From assembly GCA_039090855.1 (NCBI GenBank), contig CM077011.1:26441001-26505000 (forward strand): DNA of 64,000 nucleotides, read 5' to 3'. The stretch comes from Macrothele yani. Lineage: Eukaryota; Arthropoda; Arachnida; Araneae; Macrothelidae. The notes below the pieces were generated by a model that was not told the origin of the DNA, searched no databases, and saw only the letters and a program-made list of their open reading frames with translations. Shown here in pieces: positions 42,141-53,528 of this stretch (its first letter is position 1; the number at the start of each line of letters is the position of its first letter). The position numbers and the translations under genes were made by a program.

Positions 42141-44215
42141 TAAAATGCCGATAACCTCCATTTACAATTCTGTAGCAAACAAATCAGAATAACTATTACA
42201 CTGGAACAAATGGTGGCTAAGTTGGAACCTTTCTCAATTTTACTTGATTTTCAAGTAAAAATGGGGAAGGTGATATTGTCGAAGCTTATTGTCAGAGTTT
42301 TCAGGAAATCTCACATTGCATTTCCATGGTGTGAGAAATTCAGTTGATGGTTTTTAATTGCGTGCCACGGAATATCGATGCATAACGTAAATTAGCAGAA
42401 CCATACACTTGGATGTCTTTCTTCCACACATTCATTATTGTAAAACATTAGAACTTCATATAATGATAATTAATAACTTTGAACACAATATTATTTTAAG
42501 TGCTTTCGTAGTAGTCTCATTTATGGCTCAGTTAATACTATGCGTGCTTCTCTTCCAGTCACACGCACGCTCACGCATGCAAGCACATAACATGATTCTT
42601 AAATTCTAGGTGAAAGCCCATCAATAATAATGGGCAAAAATAAAATACATAGAGTATTTATTAACAACCAGATATTCTTTTTGTTTGTAATGTCCAAATG
42701 TGCTGGAATGCTTCATGAACTTCACTACAATGAACATTAACACAATACAAAAAGGTATATTGGTTGCGGCAGGGATTCGACAATTAAAACAGGCAACCCT
42801 CTTTCCACTGCGCCACCAAAGTGCGACAAACGTTCAAAAGTACAAAAGGCAAAGGAAATTATAGAGTGTTAGATTATAATATTTGTGACGTAAATAGATT
42901 ATAATATACGTGCGTCTTTGCAGAGTTCAAATTGTTAAAAAATATTGAATTCTCCAAGAAATAAATATTCAATGAGAATCCAATGACTGGTTCAAAAAAT
43001 AAAAGCCTGTTGCTATAGTATCGTTATTTACATACGATTGGAAAATAAACACAAATTTCCTTGCCGTACTGAATCTCCCTAATTAAGAATTCTGTAGAAT
43101 CGAAATATTGACACTTACCATTTAGGTAATTGGATTCGAATGTTAAAAGCACCATTAACTTTTCTATTTTCTGAAATGGTGGTAAATTAGTATCCACACA
43201 AATTTATAGAGTTATCTGGATCGTAACAGGATACACAAGTTTGGTAAAGAACAAATTTCGCGAGAGGAAGAAAAAGTACGACAACCAAGACCAACAACCT
43301 GCAATCGAAACAATATTTTACCTGTAATCCTGGGAAAGTATAAAGAAAATTCCGTTTTAAATCTTTCTGATCTTTTTGTAGATTCATTTCAAGAGGTAAT
43401 TGGAGTTTGAAAAGCCAATGAAAGGTTTCACATTGAAATGTATCCCTTTTCTTTCAAAAGAAGTGGAAGAAAGAAAAGAAAAATTCGTGACAACCGTCGT
43501 CATAACACCGAACTGTTTGCATGAGCAAAACTACAAGAATTCATCGAAGGATACAGATGCAGCAATTCGCACGTTCATTATTCATCAATCGGTAACCAAT
43601 TCAATATTTCACAAATATTACTGAATGTCAGCGTGCTAAGAGAAAACCTAGAACTGGGAATACGTTTTATTTGCCAGTAAAAAGAGTACTTAACGTAATC
43701 GACAATTTTATGTGTGGAAAAATACCCCGTCATTTTCTTCTCGCGTTAAATCCAGATAACACGAAATTGTAGTTGCTATATCATTAATACCTGCAATTCA
43801 ACGCCCTTCTTCTTCGAAATTCATAGATCCATTGCGCGCGGAATTCACTCTGAAAAGCAAGAATTATCTTCCGTTCGTTAATCATACATTATTCAAATAA
43901 TCGTTTATATCTGTCGATGTGAAAAAATGTTTGCATTATTGCTCTGATGATATGAATTCACGCGTGGGCGTGTAACTTTGAACGTTGTGCCAGTTGGAGT
44001 TCAAGAACTTTGAATTCTTGAGGAAAAAACAGACGGAGAAAATGCGTTATTTCATTCATTGATGTATTATCAGACCATTTTATTGATTTAGAAACATATA
44101 CATTTATCATCTTTTTGTTTAATTTAAGACATTTCTTCTACGCTCTCTCTCTCTCTTTCTCTCGTGTAAATAAATAAATATTTATTTATCCTCACGCTAT
44201 ATTTTCTCTTTATAT
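42141..44215. other. Unassigned; tRNA-like fragment near 42765-42830 (-)
   Basis: Minus-strand 42765-42830 reads TTTGGTGGCGCAGTGGAAAG...TGTCGAATCCCTGCC, an A-box and B-box pair like a SINE A head without a body. The rest is AT-rich with short open frames and no recognised gene. Confidence 0.45.
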
Positions 44216-44219
44216 GTAC

Positions 44220-44560
44220 TGTGACGTATTACAGAGGTGAAGCAAGCGTCAAGAGGACAAATCTGCTGCAGTGCATTCTGTCGGTGTATCTTAATGGTAA
44301 AGCATTCGGCTCCGGAGCAGAGGGATTCTGATTCGATCTCCGTCACTAATTTATGTTTTCACATTGGCGTCCAATAGTGGAAATGGGTCTACAGAAAGTT
44401 GAGTTCTTCGACAAAATGTGTGATGTCTGTTCCACACATCATCTGGAATTGATGAAAATTCCTTCCTCGCTTCAAAAGAAAAAAATTAAGAGGTAGATGA
44501 TGTAACGTACTACAGAGGTGAAGCACGTCTGAAGATGACAAATCTGCAGCAATACATAAT
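44220..44560 (+). mobile_element. SINE B, one full unit plus start of the next
   Basis: Leader (GTGACGTATTACAGAGGTG), A box (GTGTATCTTAATGGTAAAG), CGGCTCCGGAGCAGAGGG as in a Gly-type tRNA, and B box (GATTCGATCTCC). A 3' body containing CACACATCATCTGGAATTGATG follows. After 283 bp the leader starts again (AACGTACTACAGAGGTG, about 44504), so the copies are arranged head to tail. Confidence 0.8.
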
Positions 44561-45329
44561 ACTAATTATACATTTTTTATTCTTGCTGTTACTTTAGAAT
44601 TTATGAATGTACATCAGTATTCTGCATTTCAGAGAACACCAAAGGACAATCAGGGAAAAGGTCTCAGAAAGTGCTGACAAAAGCCCTGATTTCTCAAATA
44701 CGTAAACAAGCAAGCACAGGTTCATCAAACGCAGCAGTAATGTTAAGTGTTAGTTATATTTTAAATAATTTCTTTTTTGTTATTATTAGGGTTTTTTTTT
44801 AATTTAGCACATCAAGTATTTTTTTAGAGTACTTTTGAATAAGTTTAGGTTATTTATTGTAGTCAACTCAACAAGCAGTGCATTCCAAAATTCAGGACCT
44901 GTAATTTAAGCTCCGTTTCATCATGAAGGTTCTTAGATTTATGGGACATAATAATGATCTACGTCTCGTTTTGTAGCCATAAGCACGAAAATTCAATTCA
45001 ATGATATCTGTGTGTAGATTTTGTAACATTAATTACCAATTTTAAACGCAAATAATTTGTTTAGAACAATAACTTACCAATTTTAAAGTCAATTGTTAAC
45101 AGATAAAATTCCATAATGGTTGGGGTTGACATGAGTAGGGTAATAAGTGAGAGGTTGGAAATTGATATGAGAAGCAGAATTTGTTTTGAAGTCTAATAAC
45201 CCTATGTATTTATTCTGTAATATTTGTAGTTTACTGATATTTGTTTCAGTGGTTTCTCCCCGTGATGAAAAGCAGTAATTAACATGTGAATGGAATACGG
45301 GATTACGCCACACAATACAAAATTTGAAT

Positions 45330-45424
45330 ATGACAATCCGTTTTTTGATGTAAATACAGTATGACAAGGATAGTAAGTCGGATAATATCCGAAAACTGGA
45401 AAATTTTGTCGTTGGGGCAATCAC
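45330..45424 (-). mobile_element. SINE C, headless copy
   Basis: The minus strand matches the body of the SINE C copy at 45530-45715 (CAACGACAAAATTTTCC...CTTGTCAT...TTTACATCAAAAAACGG) but lacks the tRNA-like head. Confidence 0.65.
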
Positions 45425-45529
45425 AGGATGGGATTCTTAACCTCCAGATTCGCTAAACATGAATGCCGGTTACTTCGACTAGCGTATCCTGTGATGGTTT
45501 TATTCAAATTAATCGGAAACTTGAGACTT

Positions 45530-45715
45530 GGGCGTTCTGGGTGGTGTAGTGGTTAGCATACCCGGGCGCTATCTGGGAGACACGGGTTCGATGCCCGCTC
45601 CAGCACAACGAAATTGTCAAATTTTCGGATGTTATCTGACTTATCATCCTTGTCATATTTACATCAAAAAACGGACTGTCATCTTCAAAATTTGTAGTTA
45701 TTATGTGATTGTATA
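45530..45715 (+). mobile_element. SINE C (tRNA-derived)
   Basis: A tRNA-like head (GGTGGTGTAGTGGTTAGCAT A box, CGGGTTCGATGCCCGC B box) is followed by a body of about 100 bp containing AACGAAATTGTCAAATTTTC and ATTTACATCAAAAAACGG. A headless copy in the opposite orientation lies 110 bp to the left. Confidence 0.75.
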
Positions 45716-45763
45716 AGTGTACAGTATAAAAGTTTAGGTGTTTTAGTAGTTAGATTTGATATA

Positions 45764-46982
45764 CACTGAAGAGCAATTGAATTAGAGATACCTGTCTTGT
45801 AACGTGTAGCACCCCCTTTCGCCCTGATGACGGCGGCGATTCGTCTCGGCAGGGACTCGACAGACACCTGAAGCGTTGGGAAGCCATACGAATCCACGGC
45901 CCCTGAACAACCTCCCACAGTTCACGAAGATTTGATGGAGGGGGGTCAGAGCCTCGAACATCTCTCTCGATGGCATCCCAGATGTGCTCGATGGGATTGA
46001 GGTCAGGTGACCTAGCTGGCCAAGAAAGCAAGGTCACGTCGGTGGAGTCTTCATCCAACCATTCGGATACAATTCGGGAGCGATTGCACGGTGCATTGTC
46101 GTGTTGCAAGACGAGGTCCCCAGTGGGATGTTGAAGACACACAAACGGGAGCAAATGGTCGTCCAGGATATCTCGGTACGGTTGACCTGTGAGGAACGAT
46201 GTTCCACGTACCAGGAGTCCCATTTCAGTCCACGTAAACATTCCCCAGACGAGAATGCCACCCCCACCAGCTTGAAGAGTACCGTGCTGGCAAGAAGGAT
46301 CCATCGCTTTATGTGGTTTGCGCCGTACTCGTATCCTGCCATCCGCATGTACCAACGTGAATCTCGACTCATCAGTCCAGGCAACATTTTTCCACATGTC
46401 TAGGGTCCAGTGGCGAAGTTCCCGCGACCATGCTAATCTGTGCACTCTGTGGTGTGCGGTCAGCAGCGGTGCCCTCTTGGGACGATGGCTTCTATACCCC
46501 ATAGCGAGGAGATGGTTCTGGATGGTGTGGCTGCTTGCACGTTTTTGTGCACCAGCGTTAAATTGTCGAGTGATTTCTTGCACTGTGGCCCGTCTATCCG
46601 CTGTTGCAATGCGACCTAGCTGACGATGACCCCGCTCATCCACACGCTGTTGTCGAAGGCAGTTGGCCCTTGCAGGGATGGTTTTACCGGATTCGATGTA
46701 CTCACGGTACACCCGTGACACAGTGGCTAGTGAAAATCCCAGTGCCTGAACGACTTCCGAGATGGAGTGACCCATTCATCGGTCCCCGACAATTTTCCCA
46801 CGATCAAATGCGCTTAGATCCTTCATCTTACCCATACTGCGTCCGACTCTTACGGATTCCCGTCGCATCACTCCTTATATTGTCGGATCGCTGCATACGT
46901 CATGTCGTTTCCGTTTACAGGGCCTCCCACAGCGCCACATTTGCATAACGCCAGCTGTCTCTAATTCAATTGCTCTTCAGTG
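45764..46982 (-). mobile_element. Complete Tc1-like transposon inside the LINE remnant
   Basis: 1.22-kb element. Both ends read inward as CACTGAAGAGCAATTGAATT + AGAGA and are flanked by TA (45762-45763 and 46983-46984). The LINE reading resumes on each side. The same terminus forms the right end of the chimeric element at 37-38 kb. Confidence 0.93.
45800..46840 (-). pseudogene. Tc1-like DDE transposase, DD36E-type spacing, lightly damaged
   Basis: Starts as MKDLSAFDRGKIVG. A TGA replaces the Arg codon just before MGHSISEVVQALGF (about 46776), after which about 300 codons are open. The second helix-turn-helix region (DRRATVQEITRQFNAG) is followed by WTDESRFTLVHADGR (first Asp), GGGGILVWGMFTWTE, LQHDNAPCNRSRI (second Asp, with Asn where His is usual) and SPDLNPIEHIWDAIER (Glu). 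I count 36 residues between the second Asp and the Glu. A frameshift near 45900 replaces the natural C-terminus (VESLPRRIAAVIRAKGG, found in the next frame). Confidence 0.9.
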
Positions 46983-47580
46983 TAATGTTGCTAAAAATCC
47001 CAATATTTCTAGAGTTTTGATTTGCAGTAGAATCTATATGGTTACTCCGTCTTAAGTCGGAATTTAAAATAATTCCCAGATACTCAAAGCTCTGTACTAT
47101 ATGAGTAGGTGTATTATTCAAAAGTAAACATGGAACTTGTGTTTGTGAAATTTTCTGTCTAGTAAAAATAAGGAGTTTAGTTTTATTAACATTCATTATA
47201 AGTTCATTGTATGTTAAGCATTCTGAGTAAATTTGTAATTTAAAATTTGCTTGCATAACCATTTCATTGAGATGTTTTCCACTGAATAATATTGTAGTAT
47301 CATCTGCTTAAAGAATTATATCATTGTTAGATGCTGTATTAAAGATATCATTTATGCATATATTAAATTGTAAGGGACCCAGAACTGAGCCCTGAGGAAC
47401 CTTAGAAGTAGCCGGTAGTAGAGGTGATTGTAATTGATCACGATAGTATATTGAAATCTGACAATTAAATAATTACTGCATAAAAGATGTGAAATACCCC
47501 TCACACCCACATTGTATAATTTAGTTAAAAGAAATAGATTATTAAGAGGGTCAAACGCTTTGGTTAGGTCCAAAAATCCA

Positions 47581-47690
47581 CATTCCGTCGGTGTAGCTTA
47601 ACGGTAAAGCATTCGGATTCGGAGGAGAGGGATGACAAATTTGTGTTTTCAGAGTACCCTGTAGTAGTAAATTATTAGGAGTATCCAATA
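47581..47690 (+). mobile_element. SINE B fragment
   Basis: CATTCCGTCGGTGTAGCTTA + ACGGTAAAGCATTCGG is the SINE B head. The B box is lost and TTTGTGTTTTCAGAG follows. It abuts a 5'-truncated SINE A. Confidence 0.65.
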
Positions 47691-47694
47691 ACTA

Positions 47695-47800
47695 TCGGAC
47701 CCTGGAACCAGTGCCCTATATTAGGGACGGGTGACTGCTTATAGCCCATTGAGTAGCTCATGGTGGTCGTTAAACCTCCAATAAAAAAGTAAAAAAAACA
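47695..47800 (+). mobile_element. SINE A, 5'-truncated
   Basis: Contains only the 3' body (ACCCTGGAACCAGTGCCCTA, GGGACGGGTGACTGCTTATAG, GGTCGTTAAACCTCCAATAA) and an A-rich tail. The tRNA-like head is absent. Confidence 0.8.
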
Positions 47801-48372
47801 TTAGCGAAAAAATCCAATTACTTGTTAGAGAACGTTTAACGAGAAACGAAAACACCAACTCTAAATATTAAATACGCAGACGTCAAGAAATCATAACTTC
47901 TAGTACTTCAACTTCCTCAAATACTATCATATCATCATACTAACATCATCTCCACACCTTTGCTACTGCTCACACAATATATATCGTCATGTTCTCATCT
48001 GAGACATCCACACGTCATACATTCCGATCTCAGGGTGTTGCCAACCATACTCTTGGGAGAAAGAAGATATCACGTTAAGTTTGAATAACGGTAAGGAGAA
48101 TGAACTAAAAGTTACATAGAGAAAGAAACTAAAAAGGGAAAATTAAATTAGATTTTACATCACAAACCCTGACTGTTTCTTCTGATCGGACAGTGCCTGT
48201 AGAGTAGTCGATGAAAAAGTCGTCTTTTGCTTTCATGATAACTCCGAGATGGGTCGAAGCGTCACGACTACTCTGAATCGTGCCGTGCTCTTCCTCAATT
48301 TCCCGAAGGTTCTTCTTGCTGACTACATGAACGCCCTTACTACTGTTCTTCTCAAGTTTTTCTGTTCTTCTC
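47801..48372. other. Unassigned
   Basis: An 81-codon minus-strand frame (48129-48374) follows the repeat array directly but does not resemble a transposase C-terminus. It may be flanking sequence fused to the broken Tc1. Confidence 0.35.
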
Positions 48373-48875
48373 AAGTCTTCACCTACATCACCACGGAATA
48401 ATCGAACATGGGGTAGAAAAATTCGTTGAACAGAAAGTCTTCGCCTACAGCACCACGGAATAATCGAGCATGGGGTAGAAGAACTTTATTGAACAGAAAG
48501 TCTTCGCCTGCAGCACCACGGAATAATCGAGCATGAGGTAGAAGAACTTCGTTGAACAGAAAGTCTTCGCCTACAGCACCACGTAATAATCGAACATGGG
48601 GTAGAAGAACTTCGTTGAACAGATAGTCTTCGTCTACAGCACCACGGAATAATCGAACATGGGGTAGAAGAACTTCGTTGAACAGAAAGTTTTCGCCTAC
48701 AGACACCACGGAATAATCGAACATGGGGTAGAAGAACTTCGTTGAGCAGACAGTCTTCGCCAACAGCACCACTCAATAATCGATCATGAGGTAGAAGAAC
48801 TTCGTCGAACAGAAAGTCTTCGCCTACAGCACCGCGGAACAATTGAACATGGGGTAGGAGAACTTCGTTGCAATA
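48373..48875. repeat. 63-bp tandem repeat (21 codons), about 8 copies
   Basis: AAGTCTTCGCCTACAGCACC recurs every 62-63 bp (48373, 48435, 48498 and onward). Units share ACGGAATAATCGAACATGGG and GAACTTCGTTGAACAG. Most units keep the transposase frame. Single-base changes near 48410 and 48702 shift it, so the repeats are spread over two overlapping minus-strand frames. Confidence 0.95.
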
Positions 48876-49808
48876 TCTTTTGCCCATCACAGTCCCATTT
48901 TCCAGCACCTGCAGCTCGATGCGTCCATTAATCGTGACGCCGCCCCACACCATGACCGCGACGCCGCCGTATTTGTCCCTTTCACACGCATTCTCGCGCT
49001 GGTGCGCAGAACTATTTTCACGTTAGTTCAACTAACGCCTAAAATCCGAGAACAAACTGAAACAACTCTCATCTGTGAAGAGTACATTGGCTAATTGATA
49101 GCGTCCAATTTCTGTGGATACGACACCACAGAAAACGTGTGCTTCGTTGAGCTCTGGATAAAGAGACACAAAACTACATGCCCTCGGGCATACAGCCCTA
49201 TATGTCGCAGACGTCTTGCAACAGTTTGTCTGAATATATTCGTTCCTCCACTGGAATGAAGGTGACTCGCAAGCTGATCAGCCGTGGGGTGCGGCGATTA
49301 ATTTCTGCAGTTACAACTAAAAATATGTCTCATGCGTCGTAGCAGAGCGATGGCGACCACCTAGCATGCGTTTGTACTACATTCCATTGGTTTGAGACGT
49401 TGACCATAGCCTGCATACCCCACTATGCGCGATTCCAAACTCACCGGTAACATCACTCACTCAGCAGCGCCCTTTCTCTCTCTTATAATTCTTCGCCGCG
49501 TGAAACCATCTCGATAATATCTTTTAGACAAAAAGAAGGGAAATCTGGACGTTTAGGAATAACGGTCGTACTGTTATGCCTACACGTTCAGATTTTTCCT
49601 TCAACCCCACGTCACTACCGTGCCCTTTTCTCTTTTATCCGTTTAAATGATACCACGTGACCCCTGTGCGCACGATTCGCCATTTTGCATGTGCGCCGGC
49701 TTTCCACTGAACGTCCCCAGTTATGCATGTAGCCACAAACTGCTGCGTTTGATTTTGTTGCTGTAACCTTTCGAAATAATGTTCGCCCTTAGAGTTTGGA
49801 CACCAGTG
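48373..49808 (-). pseudogene. Tc1-like element, 3'-truncated, with internal 21-codon amplification
   Basis: The right end is a terminal repeat (CACTGGTGTCCAAACTC read inward) at TA 49809. The minus strand then reads decayed helix-turn-helix sequence, TVARRLRHIGLYAR (about 49200), ANVLFTDESCFSLF (first Asp, about 49070) and ERDKYGGVAVMVWGGVTING (about 48945). Next comes RYC followed by repeats of NEVLLPHVRLFRGAVGEDFLF. In related transposases such a segment occurs once, just before the second catalytic Asp. Here about eight copies follow one another, and neither that Asp nor the Glu region nor a left terminal repeat is found. Confidence 0.82.
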
Positions 49809-49946
49809 TACGTATTAGTTTTTTGTCTCAACATTATAAGTTCCTTTCGAGAGTATAAGGCTTCAAGGTACCAAAAAATCCATCTGCTCTGTAACAACTG
49901 TAAAAGAATTTCTCTTACCTTTATGTACTGTAGTAATGCCTGTTAG

Positions 49947-51570
49947 TTAACAAGTTAGTAAAATCATGCAATGCATTGATTATGATACGCTTTCCAACAT
50001 ACCAGAAATTATTACTCAAGTTATGAGGATAATGGCTGCGGAATAAATCTCGCTCCTGTGTCCTGACCTTTGACCCACTTTCGTTGATATTCGACAGAAC
50101 CGGTTAAGTATACCCCAAGAATAACATACTAAAGCTTTGTCGCAATAGAAGCAGTTTTACGCAAGTTATGAGAATAATGGCTGTGGAATAAATCTTACTT
50201 TTGTGCAATGACCTTTGACTCCATTTCGTTGATATTCAACAGAACCGGTTCATTATACCTTCGGAACAACATGATAACGTTTTGTCGCAATCGAAACATT
50301 TTTAGGTAAGTTATGATGCACAAGGGCAATGGAATGGATCCCACTCCAGTGTCCTGACCTTTGACCCCATTTCGCCCATTTTCAATAGGGTTCGTCCCCA
50401 GTGGCTCTCTACTACATACTAAAATTTCATCGAAATCGAACCATTTTCACGCAAGTTATGACGCATAAGGGCAATGGAACAAATCCCGCTCTTATGTCCT
50501 GCCTGACCTTTGACCCCATTTCGCCCATTTTCAATAGGATTCGTGCTTAGGTGGTTTTCTACCACATATTAAAATTTCATCAAATTCGAACCATATTTAC
50601 GCATGTTATGAGGCATAAAGGCAATGAAAGGGATTCCACTTTTATGCCCTGACCTTTGACCCTATTTCGCCCATTTTCAATAGGGTTTGTCCCCAGGTGG
50701 TTCCTTACGAAATACTAAACTTTCATCAAAATCGAACCATTTTTACGCAAGTTATGACGCATAAGGGCAATGGAATAAATCCCGCTCTTATACCCTGCCT
50801 GACCTTTGACCCAATTCGCCCATTTTCAATAGGGTTCGTGCCCAGTGGTTCCCTACAACAAACTAAAATTTCATCGAAATTGAACCATATTTACGCATGT
50901 TATGATGCATAAAGGCAATTCAATGGATCCTGCTTTTATGTCCTGACCTTTGACCTCATTCCGCCCATTTTCATTAGGTTTCGTTCCCAGGTGGTTCCTG
51001 ACCACATACCGAAATTTCATCGAAATCGAACCATTTTTACGCAAGTTATGACGCATAAGGGCAATGGAATAAATCCCGCTCTTATGCCCTGCCTAACCTT
51101 TGACCCGAATTTGCCAATTTTCGATAGGGTTCGTGCCCAGGTGGTTCCTTACCACATACTTAAATTTTATTGAAATTGAACCATTTTTACGCAAGTTATG
51201 ATGCATAAAGGCAATGGAATGGATCCCGCTCCTATGCCCTGATCTTTGACCCCATTTCATTTATTTCAATAGGGTTCGTTCCCAGGTGGTCCCCTACCAC
51301 ATACTAAAATTTCATTGAAATCGAACCATATTTACGCAAGTTATGACGCATAAGGGCAATTGACTGGATCCCGCTCTTATGGCGTGACCTTTGACCCCAC
51401 TTCACCCATTTTCAATAGGGTCCGTCTCCTGGTGGTCCCCTATTACATACTAAAGTTTCATCGAAATCGAACCATTTTTACTTGAGTTATCGTGCCGACA
51501 GACGGACGGACAGACGGACGGAAAAAGCCGGAGCATATACGCTTCTTCAACCTACGGTTGGAAAGCGTAA
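49947..51570 (+). mobile_element. Family A element, long complete copy
   Basis: The leader (ACAAGTTAGTAAAATCATGC) and 12-mer ACGCTTTCCAAC (49987-49998) are followed by about ten units of 135-150 bp, each with TTTCATCGAAATCGAACC, ACGCAAGTTATGACGCAT, GCAATGGAAT, TGACCTTTGACCCCATTTCG and TTTTCAATAGGGTTCG. A GACGGACGGACAGACGGACG tract lies at 51500-51520. Hairpin CAACC-TAC-GGTTG (51548-51560) overlaps the inverse 12-mer GTTGGAAAGCGT (51557-51568). Small open frames recur with the unit and are not genes. Confidence 0.88.
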
Positions 51571-52312
51571 AAAACACTGTTTTCGCAAAACTACTGGTAG
51601 TTTTTTTTTTAAGTTACCTGGTTTCTCTTTTCCTCGGTTACTTTTTTTTCAGCTCAAGTGAGTTTTGCCCATTCGCAGTTTTTTAAATCCATTTGTTCGT
51701 TTGACAGTAAAAGAATGTAATAAGCATTTCTATGTGATATTATATCAGACGTCTCTTCCCGCGCGTCTAAGCCACTTTAGAATATCTACCAACTAGGATG
51801 GGTACATATCGCACCTCCATAAGCTGAAAACTTTGGAACTCCATTAAAAAGAAATTTTGTGAACCATGTATTGGTGTAACCACTCTAACTCAGTTTTATA
51901 TCCTGCTAATATTTTCTGATTTGGACACACCATTCAAAATCATTTTTTATACGTCGTTTTGAATGAGGCGTTTTCAAAACAACGTATAAAAAATGCATCT
52001 TTCCAGACAGTAAAAAATTCGATGCAACTGAAATGAGTGACGGAAGTCGTCACTGAGCCAAAACTATTGTCAAAACCATTGATGAATTTATGGCGACTGC
52101 ATCAGTAGGTTACGCGGCAGCCACCCAAACGTCTTGAGTTAGAATCCCCTCAGTTCCAAAAATTTCTTGTTGATTTTTCGAAAATAACTCCGTGGTTCAA
52201 AAACACACACACGCAAAAAAAAAAACTACCCGAGTCCACCTTTTCTTTCCCGACAGTAGTAAAGTAAATCCCAAGTAAAAAAAAAATAAATGAGAGTGTC
52301 CCGGTATTCTTT
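51571..52312. other. Unassigned; 23-bp hairpin at 51941-51995
   Basis: CATTTTTTATACG..GTTTTGAA and its complement form an inverted repeat with one mismatch around a 9-nt loop. There is no gene signal. A-runs occur near 52217 and 52279. Confidence 0.6.
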
Positions 52313-52314
52313 AT

Positions 52315-53526
52315 ACCCTGAGTGGCCACTTCATTATGACCACCTGACAGTTTTAAGCAAATGAGCTAACGCTGCACGCTGTTGCCGCCAGAGGTCGAGG
52401 CTAGTATAAAAAGGGAAAGCTTAGTGCTTGCGACAGTAGAAGAAGTGATTTTTACGTGACGAGATGGGTAAAAAATGCGATTTGACGGACTTTCAACGTG
52501 GGATGATTGTAGGAGCTGGGAGCCGTGGAGCGAGTATCACCGAAACCACCGCATTCGTGAAATACTCTAGAGCAGCTGTTGTTAAAGTGTTTAAATACTG
52601 GACTGTCAGCCAAAAAAACTGGGTCTCTACGTGCAACACGTGGTCGTCATCCACTAGTGACTGTTCAGGAGGAACGGAGAGTGGCCAGACTGGTAACAGA
52701 CAACTGAAAGGCTGAACAGTGCAGCAAATTACAGACCATCTTAATCAAGGACCCCTCAAATGATCTCTGCACGCACTGTTCGCCGTACACTGCATCGGAT
52801 GGGATATGGCAGCCGAAGGCCTGTTCGAACACCTTTGCTGTCTACGATTAACAAGAGAAAACGTCTCCAGTTCGCACACGAGCACAAGGATTGGACAGTC
52901 GATAATTGGAAACAAATTATGTGGTCCGATGAATCTCGTTTTCAGTTGCACCATGCCGATGGCCGAGTGAGAATTTGGCGGAAGCAGCCCGAAAGCATGT
53001 ACCCGAAATGCATTGCTACAACCCTTCAAGCTGGTGGAGGCAACGTTATAGTTTGGGGAATATATTCCTGGCATGCTTTGGGCCCTTTAATTCGTGTTGA
53101 TCAACGTCTGACTGGCACATCATATCTAAACATCGTTGCGGACCAAGTGCATCCTGTCATGTGGATGGCTTATCCCAATGGCGATGGCTACTTTTAACAA
53201 GATAATGCGTCGTGCTCGTATTGTACAGGATTGGTTTCAGGAACATGCCGGTGAGTTTACTTTGCTTAGTTGGCCCCCACAATCTCCAGATCTCAACCTC
53301 ATTGAGAATTTTTAGGATGAAGACGAGCCATCAGACAGCTGGATCCACAACCCTGAAATCTCACACTCCTGGAAAGTGCTATTCATCAAGCATGGTCTCA
53401 GATTCCACAAACCACCTATCAACATCTCGTGGAGTGCATGCCACGAAGAATCGACGCAGTATTAAAGGCTAAAGGTGGCCCAACGAAGTACTGAGGGGGT
53501 GGTCATAATAAAGTGGCCATTCAGTG
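52315..53526 (+). pseudogene. Tc1-like element with both ends, transposase broken
   Basis: Inverted repeats (CTGAGTGGCCACTTCATTATG at left; the right end reads inward CACTGAATGGCCACTTTATT) lie next to TA at both sides. The ATG at 52464 gives MGKKCDLTDFQRGMIVGAGS, the first helix-turn-helix, which frameshifts near 52600. From 52760 come ARTVRRTLHRMGYGSRRP, WSDESRFQLHHADGR (first Asp) and GGGNVIVWGIYSWHALGP. Then a stop near 53197, QDNAS (about 53200) and SPDLNLIENF (about 53287) appear in shifted frames. The second Asp and the Glu remain recognisable, but the gene cannot be translated whole. Confidence 0.9.
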
Positions 53527-53528
53527 TA

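Larger units (their letters stand above)
44790..47580 (-). pseudogene. CR1/Jockey-like LINE remnant, interrupted
   Basis: Minus-strand pieces of a reverse transcriptase ORF. MDLTKAFDPLNNLFLLTKLY at about 47510-47573 is the D-containing palm motif. ADDTTIL near 47300, preceded by a stop in place of Tyr, is the polymerase motif. KLLIFTRQK, then HIVQSFEYLGIILNSDL follow (47000-47200). Beyond the Tc1 insertion, SKLQILQNKYIGLLDFKT (about 45190-45235) is the usual C-terminal motif. Many stops and shifts are present, the endonuclease was not seen, and SINE C and Tc1 copies split it. Confidence 0.75.

Noticed and set aside
48129..48374. 81-codon frame as the C-terminus of the repeat-bearing transposase
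   Set aside because: It lacks the DNAxPH and SPDLNPIE motifs expected after the repeated segment, so it is probably unrelated flanking sequence.
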